64,000 bases of DNA from Hydrangea macrophylla (Eukaryota; Streptophyta; Magnoliopsida; Cornales; Hydrangeaceae): NCBI GenBank assembly GCA_033977485.1, contig CM066984.1, forward strand, positions 30,423,501 through 30,487,500. The letters are read 5' to 3'. The notes under the pieces are model-generated. The model saw only the letters and a list, made by a program, of their open reading frames with translations, was not told the DNA's origin and did no database searches. Numbering within the stretch: the first letter of the stretch is position 1; the number at the start of each line of letters is the position of its first letter. Shown here piece by piece: positions 10,932 to 21,480 of the stretch. The translations under genes and the position numbers were made by a program.

Positions 10932-12560
10932 AGGCTCGTTTGGATCTATAGATGCATTTTGGAACACTAGTTTTGATTTGCATGTAGATTTTAGGACTGT
11001 TTTTGAAACTGCATCATCACAGATCTATTTCTGCAGCGTTATCGCAGCAGAATACAAATCTGTGATTGCATTGGATGCTTGTTAGATTTGATCGATCGAA
11101 GTTGGTTCTATCGATCGAAGATGCTCTATGCTCAAGCGATCAAATTGGTTTCGATCGATCGAACATTGGATATGTTCGATCAATTGAATAGCATTTGATC
11201 GATCGAGACAGATTCTCTGTCAGGTTGTTGTTATCACAGTTTTAAATGTTTTAAAAATTATATGCTTTAGAAAGGTCAAGCGATTGAACAATGTTCAATC
11301 GATCAAAGGTTCGAGCGATCGAACGGTCTTCGATCGATTGAACTGTGATAGTGAAGTTAGATGTTGTTTTTAAGTTCCAATTCAGTATATAAAGAGTTTA
11401 TGTACTATGTGAATCAATTAGTGCTTCCAATTGTTATATATACGTGGATGTATGTATGACTAACCCTTTTGCAGCAAGCTTAGTCGCTATCTCCCATGGC
11501 ACCAAGACTTTTAAATTTTGTATTTAATTGTTTGAGATTGGTGTATATTATGTTTTATTATTGGTTTGGTTTAAGGCATATGTAAACGGCGTTGCGACTT
11601 CAATCCTACGAAAAGGAAAGTCGCACCGGTTTCCCTAGCCTTTCATATTATAGTTTTTTTTTCTGCTTCTAGATAAATTATAAGCTTCGAAAGAAGCATA
11701 GGACCAATGTATTAGAATTAGAAATTCCATGGAGATGGAGCAAGCCGTTGTCCATGAAGATGGAGCTGGAGGCAACCAAACCAAGAAGGAGGTTCTATGG
11801 AGATGGAGCCATGGGAGATAGAGGCATATGAATGCCTTTGTTTCATTTTAGTTTTTTTGTTTTATGTGCTTGGTTTGTGATTGGCGTTTTACACTATTAC
11901 TACTTGCATGCACGTAAAACAAGTTTTCTAATATAAAATTCAAAAACCATTTCAATGCATTAGGAATCATTCGATGTTTATGGGTAATGTGTGGAAACAT
12001 TTTTTTTCAAAAAGAAAAATCCTTATTCACTAAATCTAGTAGGAGAGGGTCTTATTAATAACACCCACGATCTTTCATTAACGGTTCACTGTAAGATGAA
12101 TGGTGCATTCTATGTCACCTCGCTAGGGGTGATCATTTCATACGAAGGGTGCATTACTCATTGGTTACTAGATGTGAACTTCCTTTGATAGGATCAATCA
12201 GATGTGTTAGAGGGTGACCACCACACAGAGGCGCTACTTGAGCCGGTTATGATTGGATCTTAGTTAATGGTACACACTAGCTAAACTATGGATAAGGGAT
12301 CCCACACGGGGTATTATTCAGAAATGTAGAGATCAAAAAGGTTCGGGAGTCATAACTTGTTTTGCAAGAGTTGCATAGCGGACAAGTCATGATTAATCAA
12401 AAGATCAAGCATTGACCACCACACGGAGGCTTTATTCTTTCGTTTTGATATTCCTGCGACTTTGTTTTAAAATAAGAGTTTTTTTAAGGATTCTTTTATT
12501 TCAAACTGTCAAATTCTAATATCCATATTTATTTTGTTTGTTTGATTTTCAGTAATCACA
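10932..12560 (+). other. Untranslated leader of element A with second palindrome array
   Basis: A 1.6-kb stretch without gene content between primer site and gag. Palindromes of the TCGATCGATCGA type recur at about 11088-11345, with variants such as TCGAGCGATCGA. The same arrangement is found in the leaders of D (56809-57100) and C (60253-60550). Packaging or dimerisation signals would be expected in this part of a retroelement RNA. Confidence 0.6.
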
Positions 12561-13420
12561 ATGTCTAGATCTGCATTTAGTCCACTTGCCACCATACTCA
12601 CTGAAAATAAGTTAACTGGAAACAACTACACTGAATGGAAATGTAACCTTGACATCGTGTTAACTGCAGAGGATCACATATATGTCCTTACCACCCTAAG
12701 CCTTGAAGAATCCGTAGCAAATGCTTCAGCAGCTGCCAGACGCGAGTTCGACAAATGGAAGAAGTCGAATAGAATGGCTCGTTGCTACATTCTGGCCTCA
12801 ATGGCTGGCGTGTTGAAACACCAATTCTAATTGAACAATTTTGCCAGTGACATTATCACATCCCTAAAAGAGATGTTTGGAGAGCATGGCAGGCCTGCCA
12901 AACAGGTAGTCATGCAGAAGATAATGAGTGCAAAGATGTCAGAAGGGACTCCCGTCAAGGAACATATTTTAAAAATGATTGGTTATTTAAACAAGCTAGA
13001 AACCCTAGGTGCCAACATCGATGCATAAACCCAAGTTAATATGATCCTCAATTCACTGTTGCCTTCATTCACTCAATTCAAACTTAGTTATAATAAGAAT
13101 CAAATGAATTTCTCAATGAGCAAATTAATGAGTTCTTTACTCGCAGCAGAAGGGGTGATCAAGCCTGGGGTCAACATTTTGAATGTTGAGAAAAGCGCTT
13201 CTTCTTCCCAATCTACATAGAAAGGAAAGAAAGGGAAGAAGAAGGCTGGCACTGGTGGTTCAAGTGTTGGACTGGTCCCTAAGATTGCAAAATCTAAGGG
13301 AAAAGGTAAGGACAAAGGGAAGGTGGGTGGCCAAGGCAAAGGAAAGTGTTTCTAATGCGGTGATAAGGGCCACTGCAAGAGGAACTTTCCAGAATTCTCA
13401 GCTACAAGAGTTCAAGGTAT
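12561..13420 (+). pseudogene. gag of copia element A, broken
   Basis: Starts at ATG 12561 ([20 protein letters not shown]), aligning along its length with the intact gag of element D. It holds the UBN2-type gag core ([17 protein letters not shown]) and a basic K/G-rich linker. The CCHC knuckle near 13345-13390 is disrupted: the third residue codon of CFQCG is TAA at 13353. Further stops at 12828 (CAA to TAA compared with D) and 13026 break the frame. Several stops fit C-to-T change on the coding strand, as expected from methylated cytosine decay. Confidence 0.88.
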
Positions 13421-15997
13421 GATTGAATCATATGTGATTGAAGTAAGTTTTATAACGGGTACTTCAAACACTTGGTGCATTGATTCTGGTGCGACTAACC
13501 ATATCTGTAATTCATTATAGGGGTTCAGATCAACCAGGAGGTACAGTGATGGGGAAATCGTACTTACTCTAGGTTCTACTGCAACCATTTCTGTGGTTAC
13601 TATAGGAGTCGTAGCTTTAGAATTTCTAGACAATAAATTTTTTGATTTTATCAGCTGTACTTTACGTCCCTTCAATGAGACGTAATTGAATTTCAGTTTC
13701 TAATTTATCGAATAATGGTTATTCCTTTTCATTTTGGAACTGAAGTTGTGATTAAAAGAAATAGTTCTTTTATATGTTCTGGTGTTAAATCAAATGGTTT
13801 GTATGTTATTACTCCTAATATTTCTAAAGACTCTTGCATGGAACTTAATAACTCAGTGGTAAATGTACCATCTAAAAGAAAGGGACCTTCCACTAATCCA
13901 ACAAGGCTTTGGCATATGAGGCTTGGACATATCAATCTAAATAGGATTTACAGACTAGTCAAAGAAGGGGTCTTAGGCGATTTGGTTCTAGAACCAATGG
14001 AAATCTAAGGGTCTTGTTTAGAGAGTAAGATGACCAAAAGGCCCTTTCCTACAAAGGGCAATAGAACCAATGCATTGTTGGAATTAGTTCATACTAATGT
14101 GTGAATATTAGAGCAAGGGGTGGTTATGAGTATTTTATAACATTTATAGATGACCACTCTAGGTATGGATATGTGTACCTAATGCAGCATAAGTCTGAAG
14201 CTTTTGAAAAGTTTAAAGAGTTTAGGATTGAAGTGGAGAAGCAATTGGGCACACATATCAAGGCCATTCGATCTGATCGAGGTGGCGAGTACCTCTCTAA
14301 TGAGTTTATTGATCACCTCGTACAGAATGGGATTTTGTCATAGTTGACTACACCTAGTACGCCTTAGCAGAACGGTGTAGTGGAGAGAAGGAATCGGACT
14401 CTTTTAGACATGACTAGGTCGATGATGAGTTATTTTGAGTTGCCATTATTCCTTTGGGGTTATGCTTTGGAAACCGCTGCATACATACTAAATTTAGTAC
14501 CAAGTAAATCTATTCCCAGGACACCGCAAGAGATGTGGATTGGGCGTAACTTTCTTTGCAACATCTCTAGATATGGGGGTGTCCGACACATGTCCCAAAA
14601 GGAAAGATGATCAAGTTGGATTCTAGATCAAAAGTATGTTACTTCGTACGGCATCCAAAGGGTACTTATGGATGGTATTGTTATGATCCAAGAGAACAGA
14701 AAGTGTTTGTTAGTACAAATGTTTTTTTCTTAGAAGATAATTATATCATGAACCATAAACCTAAGGGAAGGATAGATCTTAGAGAGATAGAAGGAGACCC
14801 CTTAGTCCAACCCGCAGTTAATAACGATGTAAATCAAGAAAACACCACTTCTTTACCCATTTCCGTACCAATACCTCGTCTTAGTGGGAGGATTATCAGT
14901 CACCCTGATAGATACATGTTCTTAGGAGAAGTTTTTGAAGCTGTCTCCATAGAATATGAATCTGATCCTGCCATATACGAAGAGGCAATGGCTGATGCTG
15001 ATTCAGTTCATTGGGTTAAAGCTATGAATGCTGAAATGGAATCTATGGATTCTGATCAGGTCTGGGATCTTGTAGACCTTCCAGCCAATATTAAACCCAT
15101 TGGTTGCAAGTGGGTCTACAAGAGGAAAAGAGGATCTGATGAAAAGGTTGAGACCTTTAAGGCTAGGCTTGTTGCGAAAGGTTATACTCAGAGGGAGGGC
15201 ATTGACTATGAGGAAACCTTCTCGCCGGTAGCCATGCTCAAGTCCATCAGAATACTCTTATCCATTGTTGCATGCCTAGAATATGAGATCTGGCAGATGG
15301 ACATCAAGACTGCATTCTTGAATGGCAATCTTGAGGAGGACATCTATATGCAGCAACCAGAAGGGTTCATAGCTGGTCGGAAAGGTAACTTGGTATGCAA
15401 GTTTCAAAAGTCCATTTATGGGCTTAAGCAAGCATCCAGGAGTTGGAACATCCGATTTGACCGAGTCGTCAAGTTGTTTGGTTTCATACAGAATCTGGAT
15501 GAACCTTGTGTATACAAGTAGTGTGAAGGGAAAGTGGTGGCTTTACTTATGCTTTACGTTGATGACATTCTATTCATTGGGAATGATGTAGCGGCATTGT
15601 CAACGGTCAAGGTTTGGCTAGCTAGTACATTCGATATGAAGGATCTAGGAGAGGTGAGCTATATTCTTAGGATAAAGCTCTTTCGGGATCACAAGCGAAA
15701 GATAATGGGATTATCTCATGCTGGTTATATTGATAAGGTGCTGACTAGGTTTTCAATGGATAATTCCAAGTAAGGTTTGTTACCTTTCAGGCATGGTTTA
15801 GCGTTCTCTAAAGAACAGTGTCCTAAGACACAGGAGGAGAGGAATCGCATGTCAGGAATTCCCTACGTCTCGGCAGTGGGAAGTTTCATGTATGCGATGT
15901 TATGCACTAGACTGGATATCTATTTTGCCGTTGGCATGGTTAGCAGGTATCAGTCGAATCCAGGTCTAGAGTCCTGTATGGTTATGAATGCAAGTGG
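13421..15997 (+). pseudogene. pol of copia element A, broken (protease, integrase, RT, partial RNase H)
   Basis: The protease motif [10 protein letters not shown] lies near 13473-13502, followed by a stop at 13518. Integrase shows the HHCC region ([13 protein letters not shown]) and a DD35E core with stops at 14341 and 14365. Reverse transcriptase is open over 14607-15521, then has a stop before LMLYVDDILFIGND at 15540-15590, so the catalytic YVDD survives. After YQSNPGLE (about 15968) the sequence jumps to the region next to the polypurine tract, removing most of RNase H (roughly 0.5 kb in element D). It can supply no complete pol product. Confidence 0.9.
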
Positions 15998-16002
15998 GAG
16001 TT

Positions 16003-17508
16003 TGTTGGGTTTATGCCCTCAAACCATTACTTTATGTATGACATTAGCATTTTAATATATGGATATCAGTTTTACATTTCATTATGTATGTTTCTTTCAT
16101 GAGATGATTTTCAATCCTTAAGTATCATAGTAGGTAATTCGTGTGTGTATGAGATACATACAAGTAAGATATGAATTACCATCTTTTGATGCTTAAAGCT
16201 TGTCGCAGTGGATGATGAGACTGGATATCTCATTAGGTACACTGTAGCATAATTAACTACCATTGGATGGAGTGATTAATCTCAATCACTAAAGTGTCAC
16301 TCTTAGTTAATATGCTAGTGCTTATAATGCATTGACGGACCTGAGCTTTCCTATTGACACTTAATGCTGTCAAACAGTCAATAGGAACTCATAACTTGTA
16401 TAAGATACATGTTCTCAATCTTGCGACGATTATGAACAAAAAACTGTGGATATGGCTACTTTGACTTACCAATCAGTGAGGTCTATAGAAGATCAACACC
16501 TGGGTATCTTTGGTATGTCATGTTCATAGGGTTGTGAACATATATTGTCAAGACAGAATCTACCCTCTGTTTCAGAGTAAGCATTCCCTTGAGAATGTCA
16601 CCAAGTCGATTACTAAGTACTACAGTTTTGTTGATAAGAGTTATCAACATGTTTGGTAATCATGAGTGGTGAATGGGACTCAAGGAATACAAGAAGTAAT
16701 CATGATTCAGGTTGACAATAACAGTTATCCGACTACCTAAATATGATTACAAGTGCTGAAGGTAGAGGGACATTAGTACAACATACAAGTCTAGTTATCA
16801 TTTCGGATATGTTCTTTTACGTTAGAGTTCAGTTATCATTTTATAGTGAAGTAACGTTAGCTGACCAGTTAGTTAGTTTGCTGATCAAAGAGTTTGGTCA
16901 CGGTGATTAACAAACTTGTATGAGCCAACAATAAAGAGCCTAGGAGGTCTCACTCATAGCTCCGCTATGAAGCTTGGAAGGGTACATGAGGATCATGTCA
17001 AGACAAGTTCGATCGATCGAAGGAGTTTCGATCGATTAAAGTCTAGGCAGGTTCGATCGCTCAAGGGTTGTTCGATCGATCGAGGTTCGATCGATCGAAT
17101 ACACTTCGATCGCTCAAAAGTTAGGTCGGTTCTGGGAATCTATAAATAGGGCAGCTGCGTACTGAATGTTTTTAATCATCGCTTTTATATGTAGAAGCTG
17201 CAGAAACTATTTGGGTTTCCCTAAACCTTCTTTATCCTCCCTATTAGGGTTCCCACCAACCCTATTCCTTTCGGCAGGCATCCGCAGGAGTCATAAGAGT
17301 GAAGACAGCCTAGTGGAAGTTGCTGCACAATCAAGGATAAAGAAGTTTTCAAAATTGGGTTCAAGACTTGAGGTATATTTCCTCTCCCTCTTGTTAGTAC
17401 ACATCTATGGAATTGACGGGTCGTAGATCCTGGGCTATCAATAAGTTTTTATAACTTGACTTTTCCGCTGCGCGTTTAAACTTTTAATTTAAATCAGTTT
17501 TTCCATCA
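16003..17508 (+). repeat. 3' LTR of copia element A
   Basis: Starts TGTTGGGTTTATGCCC after the polypurine tract GCAAGTGGGAGTT and ends TTTTTCCATCA, 1506 bp. The TATA box is at 17141-17148 and a palindrome array at about 17007-17118. Unlike the 5' LTR it keeps the full U3, so its U3 can be compared with those of C and D. Confidence 0.92.
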
Positions 17509-17738
17509 GATTTATCCAATTGAAAGTCATGATGTAAAACCTGTATTTCCCATCTGTATTTTTTGAATTTTCGTATCTCTCTTTGTAATCCTCTCGGCTA
17601 TATATATATAGGATCGATTTTCCTGATTCCTTTATGCTTTATATGATGTACGTACATTTAGGTGTATGTTTGGAGACTTGGGAAAACTTTCTTTAGAAAG
17701 CAACCCAGAGCACTCAAGACCCCGAGCACTCAAGCCCC

Positions 17739-17767
17739 GAGCGCTCGAGCCATACGAGCGCTCGAGC
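17739..17767 (+). promoter_or_regulatory. Two GAGCGCTCGAGC palindromes upstream of a TATA box
   Basis: GAGCGCTCGAGC at 17739-17750 and 17756-17767, followed about 45 bp later by TATAAATA at 17813. Similar words recur downstream at 18441-18452 and 18475-18486. The layout mirrors the TCGATCGATCGA arrays of the copia LTRs but with a different core. Function is inferred from position. Confidence 0.5.
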
Positions 17768-18988
17768 CCTTAAAAGGGTAAAATAACTATTTTCCCTTGG
17801 GACTCAAAAGTCTATAAATACCAAGACAAACCTCAGCATTTGTTGCACATCTATTATTATTGAAAACAGAGAGCTTGTCTTGAGAGATCCTCATCTTCAT
17901 ACATTCACATATACACCTTGCATGTCCACCAATCCTTCATCACAACCTCTCTATATGGTCTTACACACTCACATTTCATACATCTAAAGTTTTGGAGCTA
18001 AAGATTCAAAGAAAACAAGGAAGGAAAAGAGGATTCTAGTCCATTCTTTCTTATGGTGCTTGGAAGCTCAAGATCTCAAGCTTTCTCAACACATACACAC
18101 TTATTTTCATCATCCATTCAAAATTTAGGCCCTTGTGAGTATAGATTCTCACTTAGAAACCTATAAAAATAGTCCTTGCTTGATTTAATGTCCATGCATG
18201 TGAATTATTGGAGGTTATAGTCATTACATGCGAAGGAAAAACTCATAATCAAGCTTTTCTTTATGGTTTTGGTGATTTTGATCATCATCGAAACACACCC
18301 TAAGGCATTGTGGATATGGATCCTCACCTAGATGCTTTAAGACTTAGTTTTTACATCTTTTTATGGTTTACATGTGTCACTAGAACAAATTTAAGACCTT
18401 GCATGTGTGCTTAAACCAGAATATGTTTTCTGTGTAGTTTGAGCGCTCGAGCTTGGCTAGAGTGCTCGCATCTTGAGCGCTCAAGCACCTTGAGAGCTTG
18501 AGTTCGACAGTTTTTATTATGTTGCTTATTTTATGTACTTAGATCAGATGATTATTAGCTTTATAAACAAATCTAAGATATATATATTTATTAGTCCTTG
18601 CATGTCCACTTATCACACGAACACTTAGGTCTCTCGTTAATTTGTGATCCATATTTAGTTGCATAGCTGTTAATTCATCTAATGCTTAAGTATGATCTTG
18701 AACATCTTAACGCGATGACAATTTCCATTTTTACGATAACTCTAATAATTAGAATAATATACATATAATAAGATCGGAACATTCTAATAACCATGCGCTC
18801 TATCAATTTGTGTACTTAGCACATCAATGCTTATATTTCGATCTATCATTCGCTAAGTAAGTGTGGTTACCATATCTTTGAAGCTTGTCAATTTGGTCAT
18901 TGTTGTTATCCCTTTTGTATGAGTCAGAATCAAGATTGAAGAATAGATTGTGACTAGACTTTAGTGATATAGTCGGCTGTTAAAGCAT

Positions 18989-19233
18989 GATACTATCTTG
19001 ATGCATTGAGGGTGATCAAGCGACTGTTATAGCACGTATAGTATGATACTATCTTGATGCACCGAGGGTGATCAAGCGACTGTTATAGCATGTATAGTAC
19101 ACTAATCAATTGATTATTAAAGCATGTTAGGACAGATTTTTAACCTTGAATATCTTAGTCGAGTCAGCCATTAAGTCATGATAATATCTTGATGCGTAAG
19201 GGCGATCAAGCGGTCATTAAGGCATATATAGTA
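18989..19233. repeat. 56-bp tandem repeat, two close copies and one diverged copy
   Basis: Copies at 18989-19044 and 19045-19100 share GATACTATCTTGATGCA, GAGGGTGATCAAGCGACTGT and TATAGCA with very few differences. A diverged third copy starts near 19176 (GATAATATCTTGATGCGTAA). It sits in the downstream half of the presumed gypsy LTR. Confidence 0.8.
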
Positions 19234-20063
19234 TACTCATCAAGCAGTCGTCATGGAATGTATATTCTAAACCAACAGCTTATGCTGGGAATGCAGAAAA
19301 AAATAAGAGTTGAGTTTGAAATTAGGGAACGAGTCAGTTGTTGTCCAATACTTTCAAATGTGAGTCTCGATGAAGGTTTTTGAGATCGCCCCTTAACGTA
19401 TTTTCCTATGATCATAATTCATGATTTCTAATAATGACATAAATAAGCGAACTCATGAATAATGAACTACATTGCTTGATAACTATTTCCAACGGAGCTT
19501 CGTGACACTTTGTGCTCACTCAGCTTGTATCCAAGCTAACGGTGTTTTATACTACTGGACCTTTCACATCTAGCTATATCAGACTTAGCAGGTGGTGCAT
19601 AGCCTGAGGCCAACTACGGTGATGAGGGATATGCCGTTGAAGGCTTTGTTGATGATGGGTACTATGAAGAAGGCTATACTGGAGAAGACTTCTATGGGGA
19701 CCACTACAGCTTCGCTAGTTGAAGCTTGGCCTGCCTGAACTTCCATTTGTCTTTTATCTTTATGATGTAATAAATTAGTTGCTTTGGATAATAGTGACAA
19801 GTGTTGTCACTAGACTTATGATGTTTAATTATTTTTTTCGTTTGAGTACTGGGTCTGTAAATAACTACTATCTTATGACTGTTTAATGTTTATATAGTAC
19901 CACTGCATTGAACTAGTTACATACCATCATTATTGCATTTCTTATTATCTTTGTTGTTAAGGACAGTTGAACAACATCCAACCATTCACGTGCCTACAGA
20001 CCCAAAAAGGGAAATTTTTATTTTCTCTAATTTTGGCTTACTCCGGGGCCTATCAGTGATCCT

Positions 20064-20075
20064 TGGTATCAGAGC
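20064..20075 (+). other. Primer-binding site, initiator Met-tRNA (gypsy remnant)
   Basis: TGGTATCAGAGC is an exact match to the usual complement of plant initiator Met-tRNA. It stands about 300 bp before a gypsy gag start and just after LTR-like sequence. Confidence 0.7.
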
Positions 20076-20364
20076 TCTAGGTTTAGGTGAGCTCGACGAT
20101 TGTCCTACACTTCTTGAACATAAGCTACCTAGTGCTAGCATAGATTATAATATAGTCTTATTTACAGGTCACTTGTGGTTCTAGATATGACCACGTTATA
20201 TAAGCCTTCGACTAGTATACTATCTTACTTCTATTTTGAGATCGGTTTATTTAAATTTTATTTATGAGGCATCCTCTTAAGTGTGTTATCATGCAATCCA
20301 CCTATTTAAAGATTTTTTATCAACCAAAAGGTGCTTATGTTAATGCACTAGTATCCAAGTCATA

Positions 20365-20960
20365 ATGGCTCCCGACACTAAAAGAGCAAGGAACCAAAAT
20401 GGAGGTGGACCATCGAATCCGATTCCACCTAAAATTTATCCGACAAGACTTTTGGTAGCTCTTATCGGAAGAATTAAAAGAGCTAATGCTACAGTAGGGA
20501 ATATGGAGAATCGAGGATACAACAATGGGAATAACCACAATTGTGCACATCACAGGCAGATTGGGGACAAATTACTAGAGCATTTCCAAGCTCTAAGGCC
20601 TGAGAAATTTGATGGATTAATGGAACCATAGAAAGTCAAATAGTGGTTAAGAGAAATGGATTTTATTTTTAGAGCAATCGACTGTAACGAAGCAGAGAAA
20701 CCTTGAATAGCAACCTTTCAGTTAACCCATGCAACAGCTAATTGGTGGGAAGTAGAAGAAGCTGCTATGGGGGATGAATCAATCAAAAGATTTACTTGGG
20801 CTGTATTCAAAGAAAAGTTCTTGACCAAGTACTTTTTTGATGGTTAAGAGGGACTTAAAGAAGAACTGAGAGGAAATGGCGATGAAGTTCATTGCATTTA
20901 CTCTATACAATCTTGTGAGTTAGTAGAACATGTACACCATTCCATCTCATGGAAACTAGG
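20365..20960 (+). pseudogene. Ty3/gypsy gag remnant (plus strand)
   Basis: ATG at 20365 opens MAPDTKRARNQNGGGPSN. The gag core follows: LLEHFQALRPEKFDGLMEP, a stop, WLREMDFIFRAIDCNEAEK, FQLTHATANWWEVEEAAMG and FTWAVFKEKFLTKYF. These match the conserved WLREME-IF and A-WWE blocks of gypsy gag. Stops occur at 20629, 20641, 20704 and near 20847. After about 20960 similarity is lost and Athila-like sequence appears. It is related to the minus-strand gag at 26000-26817. Confidence 0.78.
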
Positions 20961-21480
20961 AAATAATATAGATAGTGAGGTCGATGAATTTTTAGATTAT
21001 GTTGATGTAAACTACTTGGATAGCGAGTATCAAAAGGCCAAAGAGTGGGTCAATTTTTCAATGCATATGGAGCTGGATGAATGGGAAATTCAGTTAGATC
21101 AATTTTTAATTACCGATTCAATTTCGCTTTCTAAATTTACTAGTGATCCACCTTGGAGTGCTATTGTCGATTCAACAGGAATGTGTAATCCCAAATTTAT
21201 TATTTTATATCCTGTAGAAATGGTTATACCGCATGCTTCTTTGACTCTTTTACTTTCCTTCTATTCGTGTTTAAATCTAATAATTCAAACTCATTTTGTA
21301 AATACAAAAGGTGGTGAGGTCGTTTCCGCTAAATTCTCTAGCCCTGTGTTGAAAGTTAGGGGGAAATTCCCACATTTCAAATGTCTTCTTGAATTCTTAA
21401 TTGCATATTTATTTAATCTCAAGAACCATTTGAAATTCCGATTGGAGATGTATGACACTCGTTTTGAGTAATTGATGCTA
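20961..21480 (+). pseudogene. Open frame of uncertain origin, possibly Athila protease-RT linker
   Basis: The frame reads EVDEFLDYVDVNYLDSEY, then ELDEWEIQLDQFLITDSISL and SKFTSDPPW. An acidic stretch followed by a serine/proline phrase resembles the linker between protease and reverse transcriptase in Athila-type elements. The remainder up to the stop at 21470 is hydrophobic and unrecognised. No RT follows. Function and family are not established. Confidence 0.3.

Larger units (their letters stand above)
9967..17508 (+). mobile_element. Copia element A: full-length, heavily decayed Ty1/copia retrotransposon
   Basis: The element is bounded by TG...CA LTR ends and the 5-bp TSD GATTT (9962-9966 and 17509-17513). 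The order is 5' LTR, Met-tRNA primer site, 1.6-kb leader, gag, protease, integrase, reverse transcriptase, a truncated RNase H, polypurine tract (GCAAGTGGGAG) and 3' LTR. This is the Ty1/copia order. The 5' LTR has lost about 555 bp internally and most of RNase H is deleted. Many stops make it non-autonomous. It belongs to the same family as the minus-strand elements C and D. Confidence 0.93.
17514..20055 (+). repeat. Probable LTR of an older Ty3/gypsy element (boundaries unsure)
   Basis: It lies directly upstream of a Met-tRNA primer site and a gypsy gag. A TATA box (TATAAATA, 17813-17820) follows two GAGCGCTCGAGC palindromes. Downstream come leader-like AT-rich text, a 56-bp tandem repeat and, late in the segment, a tyrosine- and acid-rich reading frame (19605-19720). 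It probably ends near TATCA at 20055. Element A interrupts it on the left, so the start could lie upstream of 9967. No partner LTR is seen in the window, hence the moderate confidence. Confidence 0.45.

Noticed and set aside
20064..20075. tRNA gene fragments
   Set aside because: Matches to tRNA are only the 12-14 base primer-binding sites of retroelements; no cloverleaf could be found around them.
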